The translations under genes and the position numbers were made by a program. Under the pieces are notes generated by a model. The model was not told the DNA's origin. It saw only the letters and a list, made by a program, of their open reading frames with translations, and did no database searches. Source: CAYLYM01 sp964387645 (lineage in GTDB: Bacteria > Calditrichota > Calditrichia > RBG-13-44-9). From it: 64,000 nucleotides of DNA. Below are positions 28,881 through 38,643 of the stretch, piece by piece; positions within the stretch are counted from its first letter, which is position 1, and each line of letters opens with the position of its first letter. The stretch spans positions 1 to 64,000 of the forward strand of contig CAYLYM010000004.1 in assembly GCA_964387645.1 (NCBI GenBank), in the 5' to 3' direction.

Positions 28881-29624
28881 TTATTTACTTTCTTCTTCAG
28901 CCTTACTTTCCTTTGATTCTTTCTCAACATCATCCTGTTTTTGAGGTTCAGCTTTTTCAACTTTAATATTCTTTTCTTCTTCAGCTTTCTTTTCTTCTTT
29001 TGGTTGAGTTGTTGTTTTTTTTGTAGTGGTCTTCTTCTGAGTTTTTTGTGATTTTTCACTTCCTGGTGCTTCTGCCGCTTCAATATTTTTTTCTTCTTCT
29101 ACTTTATTAGCTTCGACTTTCTCTTCTACCTTTTTCTCTTCTTTCGTTTCTTTCTGCTCTACTTTTTCTTTAACATCTTTTTCAGCAGCTTTTTCCTTAG
29201 CTTTTTTCCTTTCTTCATTAACTTTCTTTTTCGCTTTCCTGGCTTTCCTTTCTTCAATAATCATGGGTTCAAATCCCACTAGTTGAAGAATCGCTAATTC
29301 TGCACCATCCCCTTTTCTTCGACCCAATTTAACAATTCGTGTATAACCGCCATTACGATCAGCGTAAGTAGGTGCAATTTCATCAAACAACTTTTTAACT
29401 AATTGATGATTTTGTAGCACTTTAAAAGCCAATCGCCTTGCTGCAACTGTATTTTTTTTACCATAAGTAATTAACCGTTCAACAACACTCCGAGCAGCCT
29501 TTGCTTTAGCCAGTGTTGTTTTTATCTGATGATTATCAAAAATAGCTTTAGCAATATTTTGTAGCGTTGCTTTCCGATGCGCTTTCGTTCGGCCTAATTT
29601 GTTTACCTTTTTTCGATGTCGCAT
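28881..29624 (-). CDS. rplQ: 50S ribosomal protein L17 with long charged C-terminal tail
   Basis: L17 of the large subunit, near the tunnel exit. Residues 1-120 are the normal L17 fold, starting MRHRKKVNKLGRTKAHRKA and ending near AILQLVGFEP. The usual length is about 120-140 residues, but this one has 247. The last 125 residues are almost entirely Lys, Glu, Ala, Thr and Gln, with no folded domain visible, and carry both acidic and basic patches. Such Lys/Glu/Ala-rich tails on L17 occur in some other bacteria, but their function is not known to me. GAGG lies about eight bases before the ATG. It is the last gene of the alpha block, 32 bases after rpoA, and a terminator follows. Confidence 0.96.
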   Translation of the reverse strand: MRHRKKVNKLGRTKAHRKATLQNIAKAIFDNHQIKTTLAKAKAARSVVERLITYGKKNTVAARRLAFKVLQNHQLVKKLFDEIAPTYADRNGGYTRIVKLGRRKGDGAELAILQLVGFEPMIIEERKARKAKKKVNEERKKAKEKAAEKDVKEKVEQKETKEEKKVEEKVEANKVEEEKNIEAAEAPGSEKSQKTQKKTTTKKTTTQPKEEKKAEEEKNIKVEKAEPQKQDDVEKESKESKAEEESK

Positions 29625-29656
29625 GAGTTTACCTCAAATTATTAATTAGACACTTA

Positions 29657-30640
29657 TCAATCTTCTCCCTTCAAATATTTATCAACATCCATTCCGAAAT
29701 ATAAACCTTTTTTCTCTAAAATATCCTGGATTTCCTGAAGAGATTTCCGTCCGAAGTTCCGAAACTTTAATAATTCAGATTCATCTAACCGAACCAAATC
29801 ACCTATCGTCTTAATATTAGCATTCTTTAAACAGTTATGAGACCTTACCGATAATTCCAGTTCGTCCACATTCATTCGAAGCAATTTTTTCACTCTCAAG
29901 ATTTCTTCATCAATTTCTTGAGCCTCTTCCTCTTCAGGTTCAATCTCAAAGTTGATAAATAACTGGACGTGATCTTTAATGATTTTACCGGCAAAAGTTA
30001 AAGCGTCATCTGGTGTAATACTACCATCAGTTTCAATTTCTAAAACTAACTTTTCATAATCTGTTCTCTGTCCGACACGAACATTTTCTACATCAAAACG
30101 GACATTTCTAATGGGTGAAAAGATGGCATCTATCGGAATTAATCCAATACTCGCTTCCAGCGGTTTATTCTCTTCTGCTGGAACATAGCCACGTCCTTTT
30201 CCCACACGCAATTCCATATTAAAATCAGCATCTTCATTGAGAGTAGCGATATGATGATCAGGATTCAGAATTTCAAAATCCACAGTATTCTTACCGATAT
30301 CGCCTGCCTTAAATTCGCCAGGGCCTTTCAGGTGTATATTCACCTTATCGGGACGCTTATTGAGTAGTTTGATTCGGACTTCTTTAAGATTTAATATAAT
30401 CTCTACAACGTCTTCTTTCACTCCTTTGATAGTGGAAAATTCATGCTGCACTCCATCAATTCGAATAGCCGTGATGGCAGCTCCCTGTATTGAGGAAAGA
30501 AGAACTCGCCGAAACATATTTCCAAGCGTAACACCAAAACCACGTTCCAGTGGCTGAACTATAAAACGACCAAAAGTAGTAGAATAACTGGAATCATCCA
30601 GTTCAACTCTTTCTGGCATTAAAAGATTTACCCAGTTCAT
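29657..30640 (-). CDS. rpoA: DNA-directed RNA polymerase subunit alpha
   Basis: Alpha subunit, 327 residues, full length. The N-terminal assembly domain covers about 1-230, with GFGVTLGNMFRRVLLSS near 34-50 and the dimer interface region. A short acidic linker rich in Glu (EPEEEEAQEIDEE near 235-247) precedes the C-terminal domain at about 255-320. There the helix-hairpin-helix region LRNFGRKSL-like KFRNFGRKSLQEI contacts UP elements and activators. GGAG precedes the ATG. It lies between rpsD and rplQ, as in most bacteria. Confidence 0.98.
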   Translation of the reverse strand: MNWVNLLMPERVELDDSSYSTTFGRFIVQPLERGFGVTLGNMFRRVLLSSIQGAAITAIRIDGVQHEFSTIKGVKEDVVEIILNLKEVRIKLLNKRPDKVNIHLKGPGEFKAGDIGKNTVDFEILNPDHHIATLNEDADFNMELRVGKGRGYVPAEENKPLEASIGLIPIDAIFSPIRNVRFDVENVRVGQRTDYEKLVLEIETDGSITPDDALTFAGKIIKDHVQLFINFEIEPEEEEAQEIDEEILRVKKLLRMNVDELELSVRSHNCLKNANIKTIGDLVRLDESELLKFRNFGRKSLQEIQDILEKKGLYFGMDVDKYLKGED

Positions 30641-30676
30641 ATATCTCCAACTATTTTTATAATGACAATTTCTCTT

Positions 30677-31306
30677 TTATTTCGAATACAACTCAATTAT
30701 CAAATTTTCCTGAACATTGATTGGAATATCCTGACGTGATGGAACATCCAAGAATTCACCACGCATTTTTGCTTTATCCAGACGTAACCACGGTAACATA
30801 TCTTCATCGCGAACACGCTTCATCGATTCATGAAATATTTCCATTTTGCGACTTTTTTCGCGTACTTCTATTACATCTCCTGGACGCAATAAATAAGAAG
30901 GTATATTAACAGTTTTTCCATTGACTTTAAAATGTCTATGCAAAACTAACTGACGGGCAGCCCTTCGTGATGGAGCAAATCCCAGGCGATACACAACATT
31001 ATCCAAACGGCTTTCCAAAATTTTTAACAAGTTTTCACCACTAACGCCCTTTTGACGAGTGGCTTTCTCATAATAATTTCGGAATTGCGATTCTAATACA
31101 CCATAAATGCGTTTAACTTTCTGTTTTTCTCTTAACTGGATACCATATTCAGACAACTTACCACGATGAGTTGTACCATGCTGTCCAGGAATATAAGACC
31201 GTTTTTCAAAGGAACATTTTGCCGAAAGGCATCTAGCTCCTTTAAGAAATAATTTCTCTCCTTCGCGTCTACAAAGTTTACAAACTGGACCTGTATAACG
31301 TGCCAT
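30677..31306 (-). CDS. rpsD: 30S ribosomal protein S4, zinc-binding form
   Basis: Small-subunit assembly protein that binds the 5' domain of 16S rRNA, 209 residues. The N-terminal zinc knuckle is intact with Cys9, Cys12, Cys26 and Cys31, so this is the zinc-containing (C+) form. The S4 RNA-binding domain follows near 98-160 ([14 protein letters not shown], then [17 protein letters not shown]). In many bacteria S4 represses its own operon; no leader structure was identified here. It lies 26 bases after rpsK and 36 before rpoA. Confidence 0.98.
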   Translation of the reverse strand: MARYTGPVCKLCRREGEKLFLKGARCLSAKCSFEKRSYIPGQHGTTHRGKLSEYGIQLREKQKVKRIYGVLESQFRNYYEKATRQKGVSGENLLKILESRLDNVVYRLGFAPSRRAARQLVLHRHFKVNGKTVNIPSYLLRPGDVIEVREKSRKMEIFHESMKRVRDEDMLPWLRLDKAKMRGEFLDVPSRQDIPINVQENLIIELYSK

Positions 31307-31332
31307 TAATTGCTATCTCCATAAATTTTATT

Positions 31333-31722
31333 TTATACTCTACGTTTTTTAGGTGGACGACAACCATTATGAGGAATAGGTGTCACATCTTTGATACTCA
31401 TAATTTCCAGACCTGCTGCTTGCAAAGCACGAATAGCGGCTTCGCGACCAGCTCCTGGACCCTTAACCTCTACCGAAACCTGTCGCAGACCCAAATCCAT
31501 AGCTTCTTTTGCAGCCGTTTCTGCCGCTAATTGTGCAGCAAATGGCGTATTCTTCCGTGATCCTTTGAATCCGACTCTACCAGCTGAAGCCCATGAAATT
31601 ACATCACCATTGTTTTTTGTTAAAGTGACAATAGTATTATTAAAAGTTGCTTTTATATGGGCAACCCCTATTGCATCAACTTGTTCTTTTTTCTTCTTCG
31701 TTGTCCGGGTTCTACGTGCCAA
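31333..31722 (-). CDS. rpsK: 30S ribosomal protein S11
   Basis: Small-subunit platform protein of 129 residues. Family blocks [15 protein letters not shown] near residue 21, [14 protein letters not shown] near 50 and the C-terminal [18 protein letters not shown] are present. The start is TTG at 31722, strongly supported by AAGGAGG seven bases upstream; the N-terminus MARRTRTT agrees with other S11 proteins. It lies between rpsM and rpsD in the alpha block. Confidence 0.98.
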   Translation of the reverse strand: MARRTRTTKKKKEQVDAIGVAHIKATFNNTIVTLTKNNGDVISWASAGRVGFKGSRKNTPFAAQLAAETAAKEAMDLGLRQVSVEVKGPGAGREAAIRALQAAGLEIMSIKDVTPIPHNGCRPPKKRRV

Positions 31723-31749
31723 TTTTAAACCTCCTTAATTCATCAAAAA

Positions 31750-32118
31750 TTATTTTTTTCTTCCACCTACTGGCCTACGACGTCCTTTACGTGTACGAGC
31801 ATTTGTTTTGGTACGCTGACCTCTCACCGGCAATCCCATCTTATGGCGAATCCCGCGGTAACAGTTAATATCAATTAACCGCTTAATATTCATATTAACT
31901 TCTGCTTTAAGCGCACCTTCAACTTTATAAGATTGTTGGATAACATTCCTTATATCCCGAATCTGAGTATCTGTCAAATCAGAAGTACGAATTGTCGGAT
32001 CTACTCCAGCAGCTTCACAAATCTTTAAGGCAGAAGTTCTTCCAATACCATAAATATAAGTGAGAGCAATCCCAATCTGCTTGTTTTTTGGCAAGTCAAC
32101 ACCAACTATACGAGCCAA
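31750..32118 (-). CDS. rpsM: 30S ribosomal protein S13
   Basis: Small-subunit head protein near the P site, 122 residues. I set the start at TTG 32118 because this gives [10 protein letters not shown], the standard S13 N-terminus, and puts AAGGAGG five bases upstream. The GTG two codons earlier lies within the Shine-Dalgarno sequence itself. The helix-hairpin-helix region ([13 protein letters not shown]) and the basic tail [17 protein letters not shown] are typical. First gene after rpmJ in the alpha block. Confidence 0.97.
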   Translation of the reverse strand: MARIVGVDLPKNKQIGIALTYIYGIGRTSALKICEAAGVDPTIRTSDLTDTQIRDIRNVIQQSYKVEGALKAEVNMNIKRLIDINCYRGIRHKMGLPVRGQRTKTNARTRKGRRRPVGGRKK

Positions 32119-32139
32119 AATCACCTCCTTATAATTAAA

Positions 32140-32256
32140 TTAACCCTGTCTTTGTTTATGTTTTGGGTTTTTCTTACAAATTACACGAACAATTCCGTGT
32201 CGTCTAATAATTTTACAATGTTCACAACGTTTCTTTACTGATGCTTGAACCTTCAT
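32140..32256 (-). CDS. rpmJ: 50S ribosomal protein L36
   Basis: A 38-residue protein, [17 protein letters not shown] to KHKQRQG. It has the L36 zinc ligands Cys11, Cys14 and Cys27 and the following His32. This is the zinc-containing form. It binds the base of the large subunit. It lies between infA and rpsM, the usual bacterial position. A G-rich element (AGGTGA) precedes the ATG. It is easily missed because of its size. Confidence 0.97.
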   Translation of the reverse strand: MKVQASVKKRCEHCKIIRRHGIVRVICKKNPKHKQRQG

Positions 32257-32279
32257 GATTCACCTCAATCCATTTCTGT

Positions 32280-32498
32280 CTACTTATATCTATATGTAAT
32301 TCGGCCACGTTTTAGATCGTACGGAGATAATTCTACTTTTACTTTATCTCCAGGCAATATCTTTATAAAATGCATTCGCATCTTACCAGAGACATGTGCT
32401 AATACTTGATGTCCACTTTCCAATTCAACAATAAACGTTGCATTGGGTAATGTTTCTTTAATTACTCCGTCGACCGTTATAGGTTGTTCCTTGGCCAA
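32280..32498 (-). CDS. infA: Translation initiation factor IF-1
   Basis: An OB-fold factor of 72 residues that covers the A site during initiation. The conserved [18 protein letters not shown] and the [21 protein letters not shown] ending are standard. The start is TTG, directly after the stop codon of map, with GAGGTG seven to eight bases upstream inside the end of map. Translation of the two is therefore probably coupled. Confidence 0.98.
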   Translation of the reverse strand: MAKEQPITVDGVIKETLPNATFIVELESGHQVLAHVSGKMRMHFIKILPGDKVKVELSPYDLKRGRITYRYK

Positions 32499-33269
32499 TT
32501 AAAACACCTCGTTTTTTAAGTTATGTTCAGTCAATATTTCAGGGGCACCGTTTTTAATCAAAACCGTATGTTCATAATGAGCAGAAGGTTTTCCATCAGC
32601 AGTTACAACTGTCCACCCATCAGACAAAGTCCTCACTTCATGTGTGCCCATATTAACCATTGGTTCAATAGCGAATACCATTCCTTCTTTTAAAAGTGGA
32701 CCACGATTTGGTTTCCCAAAATTTGGAATCTGGGGTTCTTCGTGTAAATTTCTTCCAATTCCATGTCCAACAAGATCTCTAACAACTCCATACCCGTGTC
32801 GCTCTGCATGAACCTGAATTGCGTGCGAGATATCTTGCAATCGGTTTCCTGCCCTGGCTTTTTCTATGCCCAAATAAAGCGACTCTAATGTTACTTCCAT
32901 CAGTCTCTTCTTGTTTTCATCTACTTCTCCAACAGGAAAAGTAAAAGCACAATCTCCATGATATCCTTTATACTCAACCCCTATATCCACACTCACAAAA
33001 TCACCTTCCCTCAAAAATCGCCTATTCGAAGGAATTCCATGAACCACTTCCTCATTAATCGATATACAGGCACTTGCAGGAAAACCATACAATCCCTTGA
33101 ACGACGGTTTTGCATTTTTTGAACGAATAAATTTCTCAATCTCTTCGTTCAATTTTCCGGTACTTATCCCAGGTTTTATCAAAGACCACACATAACAAAA
33201 ACAATCAGCCACAATACGAGAGCTAATCCGCATTAGCTCAATTTCATGTTCATTTTTTATCAATATCAT
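32499..33269 (-). CDS. map: Methionine aminopeptidase, type I
   Basis: Removes the initiator methionine from nascent proteins. At 256 residues it is a type Ia enzyme without an N-terminal extension. The five metal ligands are all visible: Asp95 (SVDIG), Asp106 (HGDCAF), His169 (GHGIGR), Glu202 (AIEPM) and Glu233 (HYEHTV). It overlaps the secY stop by one base (TAATG) and abuts infA. In many bacteria adk lies between secY and map; it is missing here. Confidence 0.98.
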   Translation of the reverse strand: MILIKNEHEIELMRISSRIVADCFCYVWSLIKPGISTGKLNEEIEKFIRSKNAKPSFKGLYGFPASACISINEEVVHGIPSNRRFLREGDFVSVDIGVEYKGYHGDCAFTFPVGEVDENKKRLMEVTLESLYLGIEKARAGNRLQDISHAIQVHAERHGYGVVRDLVGHGIGRNLHEEPQIPNFGKPNRGPLLKEGMVFAIEPMVNMGTHEVRTLSDGWTVVTADGKPSAHYEHTVLIKNGAPEILTEHNLKNEVF

Positions 33270-34591
33270 TAAATTCTTCGCCCGCGTACTCTGCCACTCT
33301 TCATAAATCCATCATAATGTCTCTGAAACAGATGAGCTTCGAACCTTTGAATAGTATCCAAAGCCACACCAACAATAATTAACAAACCTGTCCCCCCAAA
33401 AAAAGAAGCATAATTATAAGAAATATTAAAGGATTTAACCAGTATATATGGAATAATAGCTACAATAGCCAGCGCAATTGAACCCGGAAGAGTAATTCTT
33501 GTAAGAATAGTATCCAAATATTCTGCTGTTTTCTTTCCTGGTCTCACTCCTGGAATAAATCCACCCTGTTTCTTTAGATTATCAGCTACATCCACTGGAT
33601 TTAAAGCGATTGCCGTATAAAAATAAGTAAAGAAAACAATTAACACTCCATATACCAACCAGTAAAACCAGGACTCCATTGAAAAAGCCCGTTGAAGAGA
33701 AGCAATAAATTCACTATCCGGGAAAAACGAGAATAAAGTACTAGGGACAAACATAATTGCCTGGGCAAAGATAATAGGCATTACACCAGCCGTATTAACA
33801 CGCAATGGAAAATGAGTATTTACACCGCCATAAACTTTTCGACCTACCACTCGCTTAGCATATTGAACAGGAATCCTTCGAGTTGCCTGGGTTAAAATAA
33901 CTACACCAGCAACGATTAAAAAACCTAAAGCAATTAAAAACAACTCAACCAAAAGCGAACGATTACCACTGGAAAACTGGATCCATTCATCCAAAACTGC
34001 CGAAGGAAAACGGGCAATAATTCCAATAAAAATGATCAAAGAAATACCATTTCCGATGCCCCGCTCGTCAATCAATTCACCCATCCACATAATGAGCATT
34101 GTTCCGGTTGCCATGGAAATCATTGTCAAAATGCGGAAACCCATACCTGGATGAATCACCGCCTTAACACCATTAACTTCAATACTTTCAAGGAAAACAG
34201 CTACTCCAAAAGCTTGCATTGCCGAAATAAGTAATGTTCCATAACGAGTATATTGAGTGATTTTTTTTCGCCCTTCTTCACCTTCTTTCTGAAGACGCTG
34301 GATATAAGGCCATACAGCACCCAACAATTGAAGGATAATAGAAGCGCTAATATAAGGCATTATACCAAGTCCAAAAACTGCTGCTTTTCGGAAAGCACCA
34401 CCAGCGAATAGATCATACAATCCAAAAAGAGTTCCCGATAGATTTCGCATTCCTTCTGCTAAAATCTCGGTATCTATTCCCGGAGTCACTATATGGGTCC
34501 CAACCCGTTCAAGTGCTAAAACCATAACAGTAAATAAAATCCGCTTACGAAGGTCATAAATTTTAAATAGATTTCGAAAAGTCTCAATCAT
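33269..34591 (-). CDS. secY: Preprotein translocase subunit SecY
   Basis: Core of the SecYEG protein-conducting channel, 440 residues with ten predicted membrane helices. The N-terminus IYDLRKRILFTVMVLALERVGT, the plug and second helix region (FAGGAFRKAAVFGLGIMPYISASI) and the cytoplasmic loop with QATRRIPVQYAKR are typical. FKKQGGFIPGVRPG-like KKQGGFIPGVRPG marks the C4 region. The ATG overlaps the rplO stop by four bases (ATGA), so the two are translationally coupled. Confidence 0.98.
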   Translation of the reverse strand: MIETFRNLFKIYDLRKRILFTVMVLALERVGTHIVTPGIDTEILAEGMRNLSGTLFGLYDLFAGGAFRKAAVFGLGIMPYISASIILQLLGAVWPYIQRLQKEGEEGRKKITQYTRYGTLLISAMQAFGVAVFLESIEVNGVKAVIHPGMGFRILTMISMATGTMLIMWMGELIDERGIGNGISLIIFIGIIARFPSAVLDEWIQFSSGNRSLLVELFLIALGFLIVAGVVILTQATRRIPVQYAKRVVGRKVYGGVNTHFPLRVNTAGVMPIIFAQAIMFVPSTLFSFFPDSEFIASLQRAFSMESWFYWLVYGVLIVFFTYFYTAIALNPVDVADNLKKQGGFIPGVRPGKKTAEYLDTILTRITLPGSIALAIVAIIPYILVKSFNISYNYASFFGGTGLLIIVGVALDTIQRFEAHLFQRHYDGFMKSGRVRGRRI

Positions 34592-35028
34592 AGCAGTTTA
34601 ACGGTGCCTCCTAACTTTTCAACCTGTTCTTTAGCTGACTTGCTAATTGCATGCACCTTAACATTAAATTTCTTTTTTAAGTTCCCATCTCCTAATAACT
34701 TAATGGGTCGATTAGCATGTTTTATTAGTCCTGCTTCTTGCAAGACCTCAGGCGTAATCTCGGTTTTATTTTCGATCCTATTCAAATCACCAACATTCAC
34801 AATCTGGTAAACAACCTTCCTATAATGGTAAAATCCAAATTTAGGAAGACGACGCTGTAAGGGCATTTGTCCACCTTCAAACCAATCGCGTCTTTTTGAA
34901 CCAGAACGAGATTTTTGTCCTTTGTTACCGCGCCCCGCAGTACACCCGTGTCCTGATCCTTCACCTCTTCCAACCCTTTTGTTCCCTCGTCGTGATCCTG
35001 GTGCATATTTAAGATTGCTTAAATCCAT
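34588..35028 (-). CDS. rplO: 50S ribosomal protein L15
   Basis: Large-subunit protein of 146 residues with the glycine- and arginine-rich N-terminal extension that threads into rRNA (GSGHGCTAGRGNKGQKSRSG). I set the start at ATG 35028, giving MDLSNLKYAPGSR, the common L15 N-terminus, with GAGGTGA five bases upstream. An in-frame GTG three codons earlier is part of that ribosome site. It overlaps secY by four bases. Confidence 0.97.
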   Translation of the reverse strand: MDLSNLKYAPGSRRGNKRVGRGEGSGHGCTAGRGNKGQKSRSGSKRRDWFEGGQMPLQRRLPKFGFYHYRKVVYQIVNVGDLNRIENKTEITPEVLQEAGLIKHANRPIKLLGDGNLKKKFNVKVHAISKSAKEQVEKLGGTVKLL

Positions 35029-35044
35029 TTGATTCACCTCAATG

Positions 35045-35245
35045 CTATTTTTCTATTTCTTCCCAGGTAACCATGTGACTAACTTTACTGATCATACCAC
35101 GAATTTGGGAAGTATCCCTAAACTCTTTTGTATGCCCAATTCGTTTTAACCCTAATGCTTCGATAGTTCTCTTATGTTGTGGTTTTTGTCCAATAAGACT
35201 TCGCACTTGTTTTACACGAATTATTTTTTCTTTCTTCTTTGCCAT
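35045..35245 (-). CDS. rpmD: 50S ribosomal protein L30
   Basis: Short L30 of 66 residues. The family core IRVKQVRSLIGQKPQHKRTIEALGL is split across residues 9-34. It continues with the conserved R-x-x-MI block (IRGMISKVSHMV). It lies between rpsE and rplO in the spc order. The upstream ribosome site is weak, which fits coupling to rpsE translation 21 bases before. Confidence 0.96.
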   Translation of the reverse strand: MAKKKEKIIRVKQVRSLIGQKPQHKRTIEALGLKRIGHTKEFRDTSQIRGMISKVSHMVTWEEIEK

Positions 35246-35266
35246 GGATAATTCTCACAGTTTTTT

Positions 35267-35773
35267 TTACCCTCTAAACAGCTCTACCAAAGTCATACCA
35301 CGTTTTCTGGCAATAGTTATAGGATCTTCCAAAGACATCAGCGCTTTCATAGTGGCTTTAACGATGTTATGTGGATTAGGAGATCCTATAGATTTTGTCA
35401 GTATGTCCTTAATACCAACAGCTTCACAAATTGCTCTAACCGGTCCACCAGCAATAACTCCTGTTCCAGGGCTTGCTGGTTTAAGAATAACTTTTCCTGC
35501 TCCGTATTTACCAAATACAGGATAAGGAATCGTATTGCCAAGTATACTAATTCTTACAATTTCTTTCTTCGCTTTTTCAGTGGCCTTGGCAATGGCATTA
35601 ATTACTTCGTTTGCCTTTCCTAAACCAACACCCACATGTCCGTTACCATCACCTACAACAACGATGGCGCTAAAACTAAAACGCCGGCCACCTTTTACAA
35701 CTTTGGCTACACGATTGATATAAACTACTTTTTCTTTTAAATCCAACTCATGCGGATTAATTCGTTCAACCAC
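35267..35773 (-). CDS. rpsE: 30S ribosomal protein S5
   Basis: Small-subunit protein important for decoding accuracy, 168 residues. The N-terminal S5 RNA-binding domain has [24 protein letters not shown] split near residues 25-50. The C-terminal domain holds [16 protein letters not shown]. The start is GTG at 35773 with GAGGTG about seven bases upstream. It follows rplR by 23 bases. Confidence 0.98.
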   Translation of the reverse strand: MVERINPHELDLKEKVVYINRVAKVVKGGRRFSFSAIVVVGDGNGHVGVGLGKANEVINAIAKATEKAKKEIVRISILGNTIPYPVFGKYGAGKVILKPASPGTGVIAGGPVRAICEAVGIKDILTKSIGSPNPHNIVKATMKALMSLEDPITIARKRGMTLVELFRG

Positions 35774-35796
35774 AATAACACCTCGTTGTTTTTCTC

Positions 35797-36138
35797 TTAA
35801 AATTCCAGGCCACCTTCACGTGCCCCTTCGGCTAGGGCTTTCACGTTACCATGATAGGCATAACCATTTCGGTCAAAAACGACCTTTGTTATATTCTTTT
35901 GTTTGGCTTTCTCGGCAATTAATCTACCTACCAAACGACTCACCTCAACTCTAGATTTAGCTTTCTCTACCTCTGCCTGAATTTCTTTACTTAAGCTTGA
36001 AGCACCCAGTAAAGTTTTTTGTTGAGAATCGTCTACAATTTGACCATAAATATTTTTCAGACTTCTAAATACGACCAACCGAGGTCTTTCGCTTGTACCA
36101 AATATTCTTTTTTTTCTTCTTTTTCTAATCCTTTTCAT
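35797..36138 (-). CDS. rplR: 50S ribosomal protein L18
   Basis: 5S rRNA-binding protein of 113 residues. The basic N-terminus ([20 protein letters not shown]) and the family ending [22 protein letters not shown] are typical. GGAG lies upstream of the ATG. Together with L5 it anchors 5S rRNA in the central protuberance. It lies between rplF and rpsE, as usual. Confidence 0.97.
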   Translation of the reverse strand: MKRIRKRRKKRIFGTSERPRLVVFRSLKNIYGQIVDDSQQKTLLGASSLSKEIQAEVEKAKSRVEVSRLVGRLIAEKAKQKNITKVVFDRNGYAYHGNVKALAEGAREGGLEF

Positions 36139-36171
36139 AATCCGCTATCTCTCCAACTGCAATTTTTCATT

Positions 36172-36708
36172 TTATCCTGCTGTCTTTCCGGCTTTTCTCC
36201 GGACATCTTCACCTTCATATCGGATACCTTTGCCCTTGTATGGTTCTGGTGGTCTGAAGGTTCTAATTTTCGCTGCAACCTGCCCCACCAAAACTTTATC
36301 AATTCCAGATACAACAATCTTTGTCGGGCTAGGTACCTCAATAGAAATTCCTTCAGGTGGAACAAAATAAATTGGATGAGAATACCCTAATGTTAATAAT
36401 ATTCCTTTTCCTTTCTTTTCAACTTTATAACCTACACCAACAATTTCTAAACTCTTTGAAAAGCCCTGAGTTACACCCACAACCAAATTATTGAGTAAAG
36501 TTCGAGTCAGTCCGTGCAACGAACGATGTTTCTTAGAATCACTGGGACGTTTTACCAACAACTGTCCTTCCTGTTTTTCAACAATCATCTCAGCACTGAT
36601 TGGCACGGATAATTCGCCCTTTGGACCTTTGACCCGGACTATTCCTGACTCAAAATTTACTTCTACATCCTGAGGAATTGATATAGGTAATTTTCCTATT
36701 CGAGACAC
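36172..36708 (-). CDS. rplF: 50S ribosomal protein L6
   Basis: Large-subunit stalk-base protein of 178 residues, two repeated L6 domains. MSRIGKLPI at the start and the signature PEPYKGKGIRYEGE near residue 155 are conserved. The start is GTG at 36708, with AAAGGAG eight bases upstream. It lies between rpsH and rplR in the spc order. Confidence 0.98.
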   Translation of the reverse strand: MSRIGKLPISIPQDVEVNFESGIVRVKGPKGELSVPISAEMIVEKQEGQLLVKRPSDSKKHRSLHGLTRTLLNNLVVGVTQGFSKSLEIVGVGYKVEKKGKGILLTLGYSHPIYFVPPEGISIEVPSPTKIVVSGIDKVLVGQVAAKIRTFRPPEPYKGKGIRYEGEDVRRKAGKTAG

Positions 36709-36732
36709 CGTTACGCTCCTTTATATTTAAAA

Positions 36733-37131
36733 TTACCACACATAGCAAAGTACTTCGCCACCAACTTTTTCACGTCTGGCTTGTCTTTCTGTCATTATGC
36801 CACGCGAAGTACTGATCATGGCAATTCCCATATTATTCTTAACCCGAGGCAGTTCGTTAACCCCAACATAATAACGCCTGCCTGGAGTGCTAACTCTCTT
36901 CAATTCATGAATAACTGAAGATCCATCTTTATCATATCTTAAGAAAATACGAATAATCCCCTGTTTGCCATCATCAATAATTATGTAGTTTCTAATAAAC
37001 TTTTGTTCATACAAAATCTCTGTCATACGCTTCTTTACGTTCGAAGCTGGAATATCAACACGACGATGCCCTGCCTGAATTGCGTTGCGAATTCGGGTTA
37101 AATAATCAGCAATTGGATCCGTCATACTCAT
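36733..37131 (-). CDS. rpsH: 30S ribosomal protein S8
   Basis: Primary 16S rRNA-binding protein of 132 residues. [15 protein letters not shown] at the start and the C-terminal signature [20 protein letters not shown] identify it. GGAG precedes the first ATG by nine bases; a second ATG two codons later is possible. In E. coli S8 is the translational repressor of the spc operon; I did not identify its target site here. Confidence 0.98.
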   Translation of the reverse strand: MSMTDPIADYLTRIRNAIQAGHRRVDIPASNVKKRMTEILYEQKFIRNYIIIDDGKQGIIRIFLRYDKDGSSVIHELKRVSTPGRRYYVGVNELPRVKNNMGIAMISTSRGIMTERQARREKVGGEVLCYVW

Positions 37132-37150
37132 AAATTATTCTCCTAGCTGG

Positions 37151-37336
37151 TTACCAACTGGCCTTATAAACACCTGGAATTTCTCCCTTATTAGCTAATT
37201 CTCTAAAACAAATTCTACATAAATCAAATTTACGATAATAACCACGTGGTCTTCCACATCGTTGACAACGATTATACTGCCTTACTCTAAACTTCGGTTT
37301 TTTCTTTGCCTTTGCAATTAAAGACTTCTTTGCCAA
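37151..37336 (-). CDS. rpsN: 30S ribosomal protein S14, zinc-binding type Z
   Basis: Short S14 of 61 residues with the zinc ligands Cys24, Cys27, Cys40 and Cys43 (CQRCGRP, then CRICFRELA). The type Z label is often written rpsZ or rpsN1. The start is TTG at 37336 with GGAG seven bases upstream. It lies between rplE and rpsH. No zinc-free paralogue is in the window. Confidence 0.97.
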   Translation of the reverse strand: MAKKSLIAKAKKKPKFRVRQYNRCQRCGRPRGYYRKFDLCRICFRELANKGEIPGVYKASW

Positions 37337-37350
37337 AACTTATCTCCTCT

Positions 37351-37902
37351 TCATTTTTTAAATGGCATTCCGAAAGCAGATAATAATTCAAATGCCTCTT
37401 CATCATTCTTGGCATTTGTCACAAAAGTAATATCCATTCCACGAATTTTGTCAATCTTATCAACGTTAATCTCAGGAAAAATAATTTGCTCTCGTATACC
37501 AACCGAATAATTGCCATGTCCGTCAAAAGATTTATCCGACAATCCACGAAAATCGCGAATTCGCGGTATTGCCAGAGTAATAAACCGATCAAGGAATTCA
37601 TACATACGTGCTCCACGTAGCGTTACATGACAACCAATCTTCATGCCTTTACGCAATTTAAAATTAGAAATAGATTTTTTAGCCGTACTTACCACCGGTC
37701 TCTGGCCACTAATTACAGCTAAATCATTCATCGCATTTTCCAGAGTCTTAGGATCTTGAATCGCCTCGCCTACTCCCATATTAATACAAATCTTTTGCAA
37801 GCGTGGTACCTGCATTACATTTTTATACCCAAACCGCTTCATCATTGCAGGTATAATTTCTTCGTGAAATTTTTTTTGTAATCTCGGTCTATAATTCTCC
37901 AT
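37351..37902 (-). CDS. rplE: 50S ribosomal protein L5
   Basis: 5S rRNA-binding protein of 183 residues. The block [16 protein letters not shown] near residue 33 and the later [27 protein letters not shown] region (read in two parts) are standard, as is [19 protein letters not shown] near the end. It lies between rplX and rpsN with short gaps. Confidence 0.98.
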   Translation of the reverse strand: MENYRPRLQKKFHEEIIPAMMKRFGYKNVMQVPRLQKICINMGVGEAIQDPKTLENAMNDLAVISGQRPVVSTAKKSISNFKLRKGMKIGCHVTLRGARMYEFLDRFITLAIPRIRDFRGLSDKSFDGHGNYSVGIREQIIFPEINVDKIDKIRGMDITFVTNAKNDEEAFELLSAFGMPFKK

Positions 37903-37921
37903 CGCTACATCCTTAGATAAT

Positions 37922-38239
37922 TTAGATTATTTCACCACAATCTGCATGTTTACAATAACGTACACGGGAACCATCATCTAAAGTCCGAATACCCACGCGG
38001 GTGGGACGATTGCATTTCGGACAAACCAATTTAACATTCGAAATATGTATGGGTGCTTCTTTTTCAATAATACCACCCTGTGGTAACTGTTGTGTCGGTC
38101 GGGAGTGTTTTTTTATGAAGTTTACTCCCTCAACCACTATACGATCTTTTTTGGGAAATACTTTTAAAACTTTACCAGTTTTTCCCCGGTCATTACCACT
38201 CAAAACAAATACCGTATCGTTTTTAGTTATCTTTCTCAT
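37922..38239 (-). CDS. rplX: 50S ribosomal protein L24
   Basis: Assembly initiator protein of 105 residues. The KOW motif near residues 5-35 ([18 protein letters not shown]) and [11 protein letters not shown] near 62 are conserved. The C-terminal part has CPKC and CKHADC, a zinc-ribbon-like pattern seen in many L24 proteins. It lies between rplN and rplE. Confidence 0.97.
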   Translation of the reverse strand: MRKITKNDTVFVLSGNDRGKTGKVLKVFPKKDRIVVEGVNFIKKHSRPTQQLPQGGIIEKEAPIHISNVKLVCPKCNRPTRVGIRTLDDGSRVRYCKHADCGEII

Positions 38240-38253
38240 AATTTGCTTCCTTT

Positions 38254-38622
38254 TTAAAGAACCTCGGGAGCCAACGACACAATTTTCATAAAATTTTTAT
38301 CGCGTAACTCGCGTGCAACAGGACCAAAAATACGAGTGCCTCTCGGTTCGCCTTGATTATCTAAAAGCACCGCTGCATTCTCATCAAAACGTATATAACT
38401 GCCATCTTTCCGCCTAATTTCTTTTCGTGTTCTCACAACTACTGCTCGAGATACTTCACCCTTTTTCACTGGAGCATTTGGTATGGCACTCTTTACGCTC
38501 ACTACAATTACATCGCCTATTGAAGCATAGCGTCTACCTGTACCTCCCAGAATTCTAATGCACATCACCTTTTTGGCTCCAGAATTATCAGCAACATTGA
38601 GTCGAGTGTATTCCTGAATCAT
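38254..38622 (-). CDS. rplN: 50S ribosomal protein L14
   Basis: Large-subunit protein at the subunit interface, 122 residues. [19 protein letters not shown] opens the protein and the signature [19 protein letters not shown] lies near residue 88. GGAG lies ten bases upstream of the ATG. It lies between rpsQ and rplX in the spc order. Confidence 0.98.
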   Translation of the reverse strand: MIQEYTRLNVADNSGAKKVMCIRILGGTGRRYASIGDVIVVSVKSAIPNAPVKKGEVSRAVVVRTRKEIRRKDGSYIRFDENAAVLLDNQGEPRGTRIFGPVARELRDKNFMKIVSLAPEVL

Positions 38623-38643
38623 AGCAACAACTCCAGCAACTTA

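Noticed and set aside
28856..29083. 75-codon Lys/Leu-rich frame overlapping the L17 tail
   Set aside because: Alternative frame of the repetitive Lys/Glu codons; the L17 frame is continuous from the conserved domain.
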